This document shows positions 43,143 to 53,012 of a DNA stretch of 64,000 nt, piece after piece (positions within the stretch are counted from its first letter, which is position 1; the number at the start of each line of letters is the position of its first letter). The position numbers and the translations under genes were made by a program. This DNA comes from Rebecca billardiae RCC1528 (taxonomy: Eukaryota; Haptophyta). The notes under the pieces are model-generated. The model was not told the DNA's origin. It searched no databases and worked only from the letters and a program-made list of their open reading frames with translations. The stretch is from positions 124,001 through 188,000 of the forward strand of contig OZ251240.1 of NCBI GenBank assembly GCA_965240325.2. The letters are read 5' to 3'.

Positions 43143-45860
43143 ATGGCGGGCATCGAGGCGGAGGCGATGGTCGCGGCGGCGGAGCCAGCGGAGCAGGCGG
43201 CGCAGGCGCCCGAGCCGCTCGAGCCCATGACCGAGCCGCTCGAGCCCATTACCGAGCCGCTCGAGCCCGCGCCCGCGCCCACGCCGCGCGCGCACCGCGC
43301 GCGGTACGGGCTGACGGGCGTGGTGCAGTTCACGGCCGTGCTGGTCGCGGCGTACGGCAACCGCTTCCTCACCGGCGTGACGACGCGCGCGATCGGCGCG
43401 GTGCGCACCACGCCCGGCTGCGAGAAGCTGCTGCTGCTGTGGAACAAGCCGCGCGCCGAGCTCGACGCCGCGCTGCGCGACGCGTGGCCGCCGATGACGC
43501 TCGAGGCGGTGCAGGCGCAGGCGGGCGCGCCGCTGCGCGTGCTCTTCGAGAGCGTCAACTCGCTGAACAACCGGTACCGGCACCTGGAGGAGATCGAGAC
43601 GGAGGCGGTCGTCTTCTTCGACGACGACGTCAAGGCCTCGATGGTCCCCGAGCTCCTCCTCGGCGTGCTGCAGCCGTGGGCGCACGAGCGCACGCGGCTC
43701 GTGTCCACGTGCGCGCGCGCGATCGCGCAGCCGGGCTCCAAGCTGAGCAAGAAGGTGTGGGCGTACCAGGACATCCACGCGGCGTCGTACACGCGGGGGA
43801 ACATGATGCTGCCGCACGTGATGGCCTTCGACAAGGGCCTGCTCGAGCTGTACATGTCCGAGCGGTACGCGCCGCTGCGCCGCTGGGTGGACGAGGACGC
43901 GGCGCACTGCGACGACATCTTGCTCAACTTCGTGTACCAGTCGGAGCGCTCGGCGGGGGCGCTCTGGCCGTACGCGCCGGAGTGGTTCATGATCGTGCAC
44001 GACGACAAGGGCATCTCGACGCAGACCGGGCGCATGGCGCTGCGCGCGCGCTGCGCCGAGTACATTGCCACGCACCTGCCGCAGCCCGCGTCGGGCGCGC
44101 CCAAGCCCGCGTGGCTGCGGCCGGCGACGCGGCTGTGGACCAACTGGTCGCACGTGGTCACGCGGCAGATGGAGCGGCGCGGGCGCGACGTGCTGTACCG
44201 CTTCAAGCAGGAGTCCGCGCACTTCCCGCTCAACCTGCTCCCCGCCCTCCGCGCCACGGCCCCCGCCGTGCCCGTCCTCCCGTTTGGCAAGGAGACGACG
44301 GTGGCGCTGCTGTGCGCCGACGTGGGCGCGCCCGCCGTCTCGAGGGCGGGCGAGGGCGGGCCGAGCGCGCGGATGGTGGGGCGGGTGTTCCAGCAGCACC
44401 CCGAGACGGGGATCAAGCTGGTGTACGTGCTGGCGTGCGGCGCCGAGCGCACCGACGGCAAGGGCCGGCTGGCGGGCGAGACGGCCGTGCACGGCTGGCC
44501 GCTGGTCAACCTGTGTTCGTACAGCGAGGGCGCCACCTCGGGCACCGTCTCCACGGCGTGGGCGAAGGCGTACCTGCGCGAGCGGAAGGTGCGGCTCTTC
44601 ATCTTCGTCGACTACCGCCTCGAGTACATGCCCGCCGCGGAGAGCATGCCGGACGTGCCGATCATCCTCTGGGCGCGGGAGCCGCGCACGCAGGCGCAGC
44701 GCCACCGCATCGAGCACGTCGCGCTCCCGGGCGAGGCGCAGCCCGCGCAGGGCACGCGCACGGCCGACGCGCGCGGCGCGCGCGAGCTGTGGGCCCGCGC
44801 GGCGCGCGTGGGCGTGGGCATGGCGTACGAGCCCGCGATGTACAACCGCGTGCCCGAGGCGTACAACCTGCCGCGCGACGCGATCCGGCGCGAGCTGCCG
44901 GACGTGGTCGGCACGTGCACGGTGCACGGCCTCGCGCTGCAGCCCAAGCCGGCGGGGATGGAGGCGCCCACGCCGGAGGTGCTGTTCCTCGCGAGGCCCG
45001 ACCCGGTGACCAGGCCGTGGCTCCTCGTCGAGCTCGCGCGCGCCTTCCCGGAGGTCACCTTCTACGCGCTGGGCAAGCCGCGCTCCAGCGGGCCTGGCTG
45101 GTTTGAGCCTCCGCCCGCGGGCGCGGTGCCCAACCTCGTCTTCCTGGGCGCGCCCACGTCCGAGATGGAGAAGGCGGAGCGGCTCGCGCGCGCGTGGTTC
45201 GTGGTCAACCTGAGCGTGCACGAGAGCGTGCCCACCGCGTGGCTCGAGGCGTTCCACTGCCGCACGCCCGTGCTGGGCACCGTCAACCCGGGCGGGCTGG
45301 TGCGGCTGTACGGCCGGTACGCGGGCGAGTGGAAGGGCAACGGCCTCGCCGGGCTGCCGCGCATCAAGGCGGCCTTCTTGCAGCTGCTCACGAACCACAC
45401 GCTGCGCGCCGAGCTGGGCGTGGCCGCGCGGAAGCACGTGCTCGAGACGCACAACACGCCGCGCTTCGTGCGCAAGTTCGTCGAGCTCAGCTACCTCGTC
45501 GCGGGCGGCGAGCTCAACCGCTCGTGGTCGCACCACGGCGGTGACCACGGCGGGGGCGCGCACGGCGCGGGCGGCGGCAGCGGCGGCGGGGGCGCCAGCA
45601 GCAGCGGCATCCGCAGCGGCGGCAGCGGCGCCCACCCGAGCAAGCGCCCGCCCTCCCTCAGCGGGGGCTGGGCGCGCAAGCCGGCGTCCAAGCAGTCGAG
45701 CATGATCGCGCTGCTCAAGCTGCACGCGCAGCGCGAGAAGCTGGCGGCGAGGCATCGCGGCGCGCTCAGCTCGACGACGAGACGAGCCGCAGCAGGCCTG
45801 GCAGGGCGGCCAGCAGGCGGCCGGGCCCAGAGCCAGCAGCAGCGCCAGCGGCAGCAATAG
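43143..45860 (+). CDS. Two-domain glycosyltransferase: GT64 (exostosin-like) fused to GT4-like
   Basis: The protein is 905 aa without introns; an in-frame ATG at 43080 would add 21 residues. The first half has the GT64 order: FTAVLVAAYGNRFL, LLLLWNKP, NSLNNRYRHLEEIETEAV followed by FFDDDVKAS (metal-binding DDD), NMMLPHVMAFDK and RWVDEDAAHCDDILLNFV. This is the EXT/EXTL2-type hexosaminyl-transferase fold. The second half ends with a GT-B/GT4 domain: LFLARPDPVTRPWLLVELA, HESVPTAWLEAFHCRTPVLG (EX7E) and NPGGLVRL. A Gly/Ser/His-rich tail follows. No clear signal anchor is seen, which is odd for a Golgi enzyme. The two catalytic units could add alternating sugars to one glycan; this is inferred. 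Confidence 0.87.
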   Translation: MAGIEAEAMVAAAEPAEQAAQAPEPLEPMTEPLEPITEPLEPAPAPTPRAHRARYGLTGVVQFTAVLVAAYGNRFLTGVTTRAIGAVRTTPGCEKLLLLWNKPRAELDAALRDAWPPMTLEAVQAQAGAPLRVLFESVNSLNNRYRHLEEIETEAVVFFDDDVKASMVPELLLGVLQPWAHERTRLVSTCARAIAQPGSKLSKKVWAYQDIHAASYTRGNMMLPHVMAFDKGLLELYMSERYAPLRRWVDEDAAHCDDILLNFVYQSERSAGALWPYAPEWFMIVHDDKGISTQTGRMALRARCAEYIATHLPQPASGAPKPAWLRPATRLWTNWSHVVTRQMERRGRDVLYRFKQESAHFPLNLLPALRATAPAVPVLPFGKETTVALLCADVGAPAVSRAGEGGPSARMVGRVFQQHPETGIKLVYVLACGAERTDGKGRLAGETAVHGWPLVNLCSYSEGATSGTVSTAWAKAYLRERKVRLFIFVDYRLEYMPAAESMPDVPIILWAREPRTQAQRHRIEHVALPGEAQPAQGTRTADARGARELWARAARVGVGMAYEPAMYNRVPEAYNLPRDAIRRELPDVVGTCTVHGLALQPKPAGMEAPTPEVLFLARPDPVTRPWLLVELARAFPEVTFYALGKPRSSGPGWFEPPPAGAVPNLVFLGAPTSEMEKAERLARAWFVVNLSVHESVPTAWLEAFHCRTPVLGTVNPGGLVRLYGRYAGEWKGNGLAGLPRIKAAFLQLLTNHTLRAELGVAARKHVLETHNTPRFVRKFVELSYLVAGGELNRSWSHHGGDHGGGAHGAGGGSGGGGASSSGIRSGGSGAHPSKRPPSLSGGWARKPASKQSSMIALLKLHAQREKLAARHRGALSSTTRRAAAGLAGRPAGGRAQSQQQRQRQQ

Positions 45861-47279
<1,419 letters not shown>

Positions 47280-47354
47280 CTAGCGGCGTGCGTAGCTGTG
47301 CCTGATGGCGAGCGGGTTGTCTGCAGACGTCTCGTTCGAGTTGGAGATGCCGAG

Positions 47355-47394
<40 letters not shown>

Positions 47395-47581
47395 AACGTG
47401 CCGGGGCCGGGCTGCGAGCAGCTGCTGCCAAACGCCACGCGGCCAGAGCCGGGCCGGCCGTACAGCCCAGCGGAGGGGCCTGGGTTGAAGTGTGCGCTGC
47501 GCGAGCCCCGTGTGTGCGCAATGAGCGGGTTGTCTGCGGACGTCAGGTTCGAGTTGACGATACCGCCGCCGCCGCCGCCAC

Positions 47582-47612
<31 letters not shown>

Positions 47613-47754
47613 AAAGCTGCCGGGGCCGGGCTGCGAGTAGCTGCTGCCGAAGGCGGGGCCGGGCCCGCCACCGCGGGAGCCTCGGCGGCCGGCGGCCGGC
47701 GCCCCGAACGAGCCTCCGGAGCCTCCGCTCAGCGGCCGGCCCGCGCCGCCGTAC

Positions 47755-47789
<35 letters not shown>

Positions 47790-48662
47790 TCCGTACGAGG
47801 CGGAGCCGGTGCGCGGGCGGCGCTCCGCGGGCGGCGCGGTGCCCTGCGCAAAGTTGACGGCGCGCGGCTCCGCGCGCGAACTGGGTGCCGCGCGCGCCCC
47901 GTAGCGCGACGCGCCGCCGCCACCGCCGCCGACCGCGGGCAGCGTGGGGCGCGCCGCGGCCGCGCGCGGCGGCGGGCCGGGCGCGCGCGACGGCCCGCCA
48001 AAGCGTCCGCCGCGCGGCGGCGCGCCGCGCGGTCCGGCGCGCGCGCGCGCCGCCGCGGCGTCCGCCAGGTCCATCTCCCGCGCGCCGCGCACCATCTGCT
48101 GGAACTCCTCGTGCTTCGAGCGCCAGTTGGAGTGCCACTGCGGAGGCGGGCCCCCGCGCGCGGAGGCGGTGGCGGAGGCGCGCGCGCTGCCCGCGCGGCC
48201 GCGGCCGCCGCGCCGAGCGGAGCGCGAGGCGGGGCCGAACGAGCCGTCGTCACCGCCCACGCGCTGCGCGGCGGACTCGAACCGCGGCCGCGGCTTGGAC
48301 ACCTTGGCGCACGCCTGCTCGTGCCTCGCGATCCTGTCTGGGACAAACGTGCGCCCGCACAGCCGGCACGCGACGAAGCCGAGCGGCGTGCCGCCGCCGC
48401 CGCCGTCGGCCATGTACGCGTCCAGGTCGGCGGCCGTCGTGCTCGGCCCGCTCCCACGCCGCGCCGGCCGCTCGTCGGCGAAACCGTCTGCGCGGCCGCC
48501 GCCCTGCGAGCCCTTGCGCGGCCGGCCCGCCGCCGAGCGCGCGAGCATGTTGGCGACGGTGGCCTCGTCCGGGCGCAGGGTGCACCGGTCGACGTGTATC
48601 TTCAGGCTCGCCGTGCCGTACTCCCGCCCGCAGAACGGGCACGGCCGCCAGCCCGGCGGCAT
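47280..48662 (-). CDS. C2HC-type zinc-finger protein (ZC2HC1-like)
   Basis: The protein is 460 aa without introns, ATG at 48662. Two C2HC fingers lie in the first 130 residues: CPFCGREYGTASLKIHVDRC and CRLCGRTFVPDRIARHEQAC (Cx2C-x11/12-H-x3-4-C). WHSNWRSKHEEFQQMVRGAR then matches the helix after the second finger in ZC2HC1A/FAM164-type proteins. The C-terminal 250 residues are Gly/Arg-rich. They end with two copies of a block (GSSYSQPGPGSFGGGG ... NSNLTSADNPL and GSSCSQPGPGTFGGGG ... NSNETSADNPL). ZC2HC proteins are poorly characterised; some are ciliary. The palindrome-ended element lies 89 bp upstream of the ATG. Confidence 0.85.
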
Positions 48663-48750
48663 GTCTGTCCCGAGGCGGCTGGCTGCTGCTTGGCTGCCCC
48701 GCGAGTCGGCGGCCAGCGCCGCTTGGTGCGCTGTTCATGACCAAGCAAGG

Positions 48751-48848
48751 TGACAAATCGGATGAAAACCCGTTTGCCGAGCGAGCTAAATCGGCTTGCG
48801 CAAGCCGATTTAGCTCGCTCGGCAAACGGGTTTTCATCCGATTTGTCA
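48751..48848. repeat. 98-bp perfect palindrome, copy 1
   Basis: 49-bp arms with no loop, centred between 48799 and 48800. Pairing stops outside 48751/48848. Confidence 0.99.
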
Positions 48849-49263
48849 TAACCGAGGTCACCTGGGGACACCCCGCGAGGGGCTGTTGTCCGTCCCAGTC
48901 TACCGACTCCGGATTTGTTGACGAGGTTGTTCCTTCCCCGCCCGGTCTGTCCCGGGTGTCCGCCCTGCGTGCTCGTCTGCGCTGTGTGGCTTCGTAGAGG
49001 CTCCGGCTTCTGTGTGAGTGTGGGCGGTGAGCCCTTCTGCGGCTGTGGCTTCTTGAGGCTCGTTGTTGTAGCGTTGTTGTTGACCCGGGTGTGACTCGCC
49101 CGGGGGCTGCGCTTTTCGTGGAGCCGTGCTCGTCTTCTGTCGGCGGTGGGTCGTTGTCCGATTTCTGTTCGATTCTTCGTCGTCTCCGGCTCGTCTTCCT
49201 CCCCCCTGGCCGTAAGGCTCTCGCGGGGAGCCGGAGAGCGGGCAAGAACTTTTTGTGGCACGT

Positions 49264-49290
49264 CGGTAGTGGGATTCGAACAGGCGACTT
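49264..49290 (-). other. tRNA-like B-box fragment inside the element
   Basis: The minus strand reads GTTCGAATCCC then ...CGTGCCA, like the T-loop and 3' end of a tRNA. The adjoining palindrome half supplies GATTTAGCTCGCTCGG, resembling a tRNA A box. The T-stem does not pair, so this is not an intact tRNA gene. It could be a SINE-like pol III promoter or a relic primer-binding site. Confidence 0.35.
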
Positions 49291-49296
49291 TAGTCC

Positions 49297-49394
49297 TGAC
49301 AAATCGGATGAAAACCCGTTTGCCGAGCGAGCTAAATCGGCTTGCGCAAGCCGATTTAGCTCGCTCGGCAAACGGGTTTTCATCCGATTTGTCA
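49297..49394. repeat. 98-bp perfect palindrome, copy 2
   Basis: Identical to copy 1, base for base. Followed by CAAGG, the right-hand target-site copy. Confidence 0.99.
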
Positions 49395-50324
49395 CAAGGG
49401 CTTCTGTCACGCCCGGCTTTTTAGAGTGCTCTTTATTTCTTTGCTCGCACCCTTGCTCGCACCAAGGGGCCTCTCGCACACAGTTTCGTCCTGCGGAGCC
49501 GCGCCTGCAAGTTCAGTCCCGCTTCGTCCGGCCCCCGCCAAGACACTGACAAAGCATGGCCCTTGGACAAAGAGTGCCGCCACGCCTGGCGGGCTGTGGC
49601 ACACCGGGCGAGGACGCAGCAGGCGCATCAGCCGACTGAGTAAGCGCAGTAAGTGGGAGGGCGCGTGTGGAGACAACGGTGCAGGCGCGCTCGGGGAGAG
49701 CCGGAGAGTGCGCGACGCGTCGCAGCATCAGCAGACGGAGTGGGCGCCGGGGCCGTGACCACCATCATGTAGCTACGGCTAGTCCGCGGACGGGACCACT
49801 GGCACTGCCAAGTGCTACAGAGTACAGTAATATGTCAGTATGCAGTATATATTAGCTGATGACACTACGTGTGACGTGGTGGCCGCCTGAAGGGCTCCGG
49901 ACGGTGATGACTGATGAGCGGGCGAGCCTCGGCCGGGGCCGTCGGGCGGCTGCAAGTTATTATACCCCATCATCAGCATAATAATCGATATGTACAATAT
50001 TAATACATTACAATATATATATATATATTATGACTAAGCTATCTATGAGGGAGAGTCGAGAGAGAGCCAGCCTCGGAGGCGGAGAGACAGAGAGACGAGA
50101 GAGACCTCTTATAGATCCTCGAGAGAGAGTTAGTATTTTAGTCTCGGAGAGAGAGACTGGAGACGCGAGATACGGAGAGAGAGAGAGACGGAGTCGAGAG
50201 AGATGATCGAGAGTCTAAAGCAAGAGCAGATGGAGGGAAATAATAATTGAATTAAATCAAAAGAATATATATATAACAAATGTGACGCGTCGTCTAATGA
50301 CTAAGGCTACTGCTAGCTACTCAC

Positions 50325-51236
50325 TCACGCATTAAGCCCATCGGTCATCTCAGCGCCACTGTGATGCCAGCAGTTCAGGGGCGGCGGAGCCTGGCGAACT
50401 CCTCGCGAATGTGCTTCACTGCCCCGATCGTATGCGCTCCACCAATGGGATACGTCGTCGAGATTTGCATCGAGAGGCGTGTCTGGGATGCCAGCCAGTG
50501 CCCACACCATCGCACGCGCCTGCCAGGGAGATGCGACGACGTTGGCAAACGGTACCTCGATGAGCCAGGGAGTGTGGTTCGCAAGCGTACTGCGCGCCCA
50601 CGCGTACCATTTGCGTTGCTCTCGCGTAAAACGCCGCGACGCATTCGCGGGATCGCATGGCGGGCGCGCTCGCCCGGTCCGGTTTTCGAACTGTGCATGC
50701 TCGTTCGGATGGTGGGACCAGTCGTTCGTGCGAGATGCCCAGTGAAATGAGCACTCGACCTGCGCTGCGGGTCGTTCGACGATCACAAAGCGCACACTTT
50801 TGACATGCGCGAGATCTTTAAGAACTGCTCCCGGCGCCGTGTGAGTGCGGAACAATTTGATGACCACGGTGCACTGCTGCGCGCACGCTCTGTTGGCCGC
50901 GAGCTTGCTGTAGTCCTGGCAAAGCGCACGGCGCGTGCCGAACAGCCGTTCCAACGGCGGTCGCGATGGGTCGAAATAGAGCTCGGGCACGATATACTGA
51001 GCAACAGCGCGCGGATGTTCCCTGGGGTGCACAAGGAAGCCCTGGTTGAAGAACTCGTCGAGCCCGATCACGCACGGATGGTACTGTAGCGCCGTCATGA
51101 AGGTTGTGGTGCCCGCGCGCATCGTCCCGACGAGGACGATGATGTCCGCAGGTGGCAAAGGCGAGCTAGAGGATGTGGAAGACGGTAGCAACACCGCAAG
51201 CAAGAGCCATCGTGCCCAGACCGCTTGCCTCGCCAT
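50325..51236 (-). CDS. Membrane-anchored sulfotransferase
   Basis: The protein is 303 aa without introns; ATG at 51236 is preferred because MARQAVWARWLLLAVLLPSS then forms a type II signal anchor, but in-frame ATGs at 51281 and 51302 are possible. The PAPS-binding P-loop-like 5'-PSB is IIVLVGTMRAGTTTFMTALQ, and the 3'-PB region is VRFVIVERPAAQVECSFHW. This is the Golgi sulfotransferase plan, transferring sulfate from PAPS to a glycan. The region is less GC-rich than its neighbours and uses a wider range of codons, hinting at separate origin. Acceptor unknown. Confidence 0.78.
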   Translation of the reverse strand: MARQAVWARWLLLAVLLPSSTSSSSPLPPADIIVLVGTMRAGTTTFMTALQYHPCVIGLDEFFNQGFLVHPREHPRAVAQYIVPELYFDPSRPPLERLFGTRRALCQDYSKLAANRACAQQCTVVIKLFRTHTAPGAVLKDLAHVKSVRFVIVERPAAQVECSFHWASRTNDWSHHPNEHAQFENRTGRARPPCDPANASRRFTREQRKWYAWARSTLANHTPWLIEVPFANVVASPWQARAMVWALAGIPDTPLDANLDDVSHWWSAYDRGSEAHSRGVRQAPPPLNCWHHSGAEMTDGLNA

Positions 51237-51343
51237 CCCTCCGAGCGAGATGCACAGCGCGGGTCCAGACGGGATTCTCATGAAGACGGGGTGCTCAGGC
51301 ATCCCAAGGGCGTTCCCGGGATCCTGCCACACGCTCGCGAAAA

Positions 51344-51370
51344 GCAAAGCCCCCCCTGGGGGGGCTTTGC
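51344..51370. terminator. Perfect hairpin with flanking A/T runs
   Basis: GCAAAGCCCCCCC and GGGGGGGCTTTGC form 13-bp arms around a single base, with AAA before and CTTTTT after (and the reverse on the other strand). It lies 126 bp after the stop of the minus-strand gene at 51496 and just before the sulfotransferase start. The shape matches a bidirectional intrinsic terminator or the 3' hairpins of giant-virus transcripts. Confidence 0.6.
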
Positions 51371-51495
51371 CTTTTTCCGTATTCAATGTACCCGCTTCGA
51401 ATGGACGAAGCCCGTTCCAATAGGAAGACGGTTCAATTTGGCGTTGACCGATGCGGGGAACGCCCCTGAGGGTTTCAGATCGGCGGTGCCCGCGT

Positions 51496-52470
51496 TTACA
51501 TTATTACCGTACCGAATAACGAAACACATGCAAGGGCGCATTTCTTCGATCGAACCAAGGGCTTGCACGGCTTGCACCAAAGATTCGCTGGCGCCCGGCC
51601 TTGCGCGAACTCATGCCGGCCAGCCCCGCTTCGGCGTGCGCGTGCGCGCGCGCACAAACCTGCGCGCTGCACTTGTGCCGCGCGCGCGCGTGGCCTCGCC
51701 AGGCGCGCCTCCGTCGCTAGCGCCCGATCGCGTGTGCACGCGTCCGTGAGCGCGTGTTGCTGCTCGGCAACGGCACGCCGGCGTGCCACATCCAGCGCGC
51801 GTTGCGCGCGTGCGAGAACGTGATGCATGTGCGCGGGCACGGCGCGTGTGACGCGCTCGAGCACAGCAATCTGGGTGCCCGTCTCGTCGGAAGCGTCGAC
51901 ACCCGACAAATCGAGCCCGCGCGTCGCGCGCGGCTGTCGCCTAGCGGGCACCGGGCGGGGTCGGCCCTGCGCCTCGCGCAGCGCGCGCCAGACGCACGCA
52001 CGAGCGTTGGGCATGTGCGCGGGCGTGCAGCGCAGCGCGCGTGTGAACATGGCGATGTGCGTCTCCGTCGCGTCGAGGGGGTCGACGCCCGCCATGTGCA
52101 GCCCGCGCGTCGCGAGCGGCTCCGTCGGCATCCCGGCCGATTCACGCCGGACCACGCCACGAGCAAACGGAATTGCACGCTGGACCTTCTCTCGTGGGCA
52201 GTGCATCCACTCTGGGACGCAGGCCAACGTACGGCAAAGAGCTTCGAGGACAACCGCGGCTGGGCTCGGCGGCTTCGGCGGCTTTTCGGCCATCGCGGCC
52301 ACCGCCGTTGCGCCGGCCAGGGTGGCCAAGGCCACACGTCTCGTCGTCAGCAAAAGCTCGGAGTTGTGGCCGCATGCACGCTTCGAACAGCGCCACACCG
52401 ATGACAAGGACGCTCGTGGTCGGTTCTCGAAGCGGCAAGGCGATCCGCACGACGACAGTACGAATGGCAT
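51496..52470 (-). CDS. Unknown protein with three related helical repeats
   Basis: The protein is 324 aa from ATG 52470, or 266 aa from ATG 52293 (MAEKPPKPPSP). I recognise no family. Three units align: VLEALCRTLACVPEWMHCPR..., IAMFTRALRCTPAHMPNARA... and IAVLERVTRAVPAHMHHVLA..., each about 32 aa with the core R-x2-P-x-HM and a following basic helix. Two are preceded by ATRGLxMAGVD/ATRGLDLSGVD. LLLTTRRVALATLAGATAVA before MAEK could be a membrane segment. It is tandem with the sulfotransferase in a less GC-rich island, intronless, and followed by a strong hairpin. Confidence 0.5.
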   Translation of the reverse strand: MPFVLSSCGSPCRFENRPRASLSSVWRCSKRACGHNSELLLTTRRVALATLAGATAVAAMAEKPPKPPSPAAVVLEALCRTLACVPEWMHCPREKVQRAIPFARGVVRRESAGMPTEPLATRGLHMAGVDPLDATETHIAMFTRALRCTPAHMPNARACVWRALREAQGRPRPVPARRQPRATRGLDLSGVDASDETGTQIAVLERVTRAVPAHMHHVLARAQRALDVARRRAVAEQQHALTDACTRDRALATEARLARPRARAAQVQRAGLCARARARRSGAGRHEFAQGRAPANLWCKPCKPLVRSKKCALACVSLFGTVIM

Positions 52471-52503
52471 ATGCGAGTGAGTACGACTTCTCCATCCGCA
52501 CAT

Positions 52504-53012
52504 TCCTGTCGTAGGTTGTCCTAGGCGGACGGTTATTATTTATTGTATCATGATGTTAATAATAAATAAGTCTACTATATATATATGCGATTTCTTCCCA
52601 CGTATATAGCTACATAATGAAGGTTGGACGCCTGCTGCTCGCGCGCGAACAATGGCGTCAATTAATGCGCGTCGTATTTGCAAATATATAGGGTAGACGA
52701 GTCGGTGGGGGGGCATCAGGTATTATTATAATAAATAATAAAAAAGTGTCGTGTTGTAGTGCGTCAAGTGCGTGCACGTCGGGACGACCGCGATTCACTT
52801 TCAACTTTGCGCGACTGCACCGGCGGGATGGAGGCCGAAGAGTCGACGCTCGCCCGGCCCCGGGCCCAGGGTGACCGTTTGGGCGGTGTCTACTGTCGGG
52901 CACCGCACGCACGACCGGCGCGCAGGCAGCCGAGGCGACTGGCGGCGTGACCCACGGTGCGGATCAGCGAGGGGCGCCGCCACGGGCCTCACTTGGCGGC
53001 GCCCTACGGGCC
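52504..53012. other. AT-rich spacer
   Basis: 52530-52600 and 52670-52750 are AT-rich; no gene seen. GC rises sharply at the 3' end of the ankyrin-MYND gene. Confidence 0.55.

Larger units (their letters stand above)
48751..49394. mobile_element. 644-bp element bounded by two identical 98-bp perfect palindromes
   Basis: The ends 48751-48848 and 49297-49394 are identical and each is its own reverse complement (starts TGACAAATCGGATG, centre GCTTGCGCAAGC). The whole unit is flanked by CAAGG on both sides (48746-48750 and 49395-49399), a 5-bp target-site duplication. Each palindrome by itself is not so flanked. Because the ends are palindromic they are both direct and inverted terminal repeats. 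TG...CA ends with a 5-bp duplication recall a miniature LTR element (TRIM); inverted ends recall a MITE. The 448-bp interior has no protein frame. Confidence 0.85.
48663..50324. other. Gene-less stretch with mobile element and GA tract
   Basis: Holds the palindrome-ended element (48751-49394). The following sequence (49400-49760) has no recognisable protein. AT-rich DNA and a GA tract (50042-50215) lead up to the end of the sulfotransferase gene. Confidence 0.55.

Noticed and set aside
41426-45106. Long plus-strand frame overlapping the Puf and glycosyltransferase genes
   Set aside because: Arg/Ala-rich and out of frame with both recognised proteins.
48751-48848. Palindromes as two independent insertions
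   Set aside because: Neither has a duplication of its own; only the outer flanks of the pair match (CAAGG), so a single insertion is simpler.
49250-49350. Intact tRNA gene at the palindrome edge
   Set aside because: T-stem fails to pair and box spacing is too long by several bases; kept only as a tRNA-like fragment.
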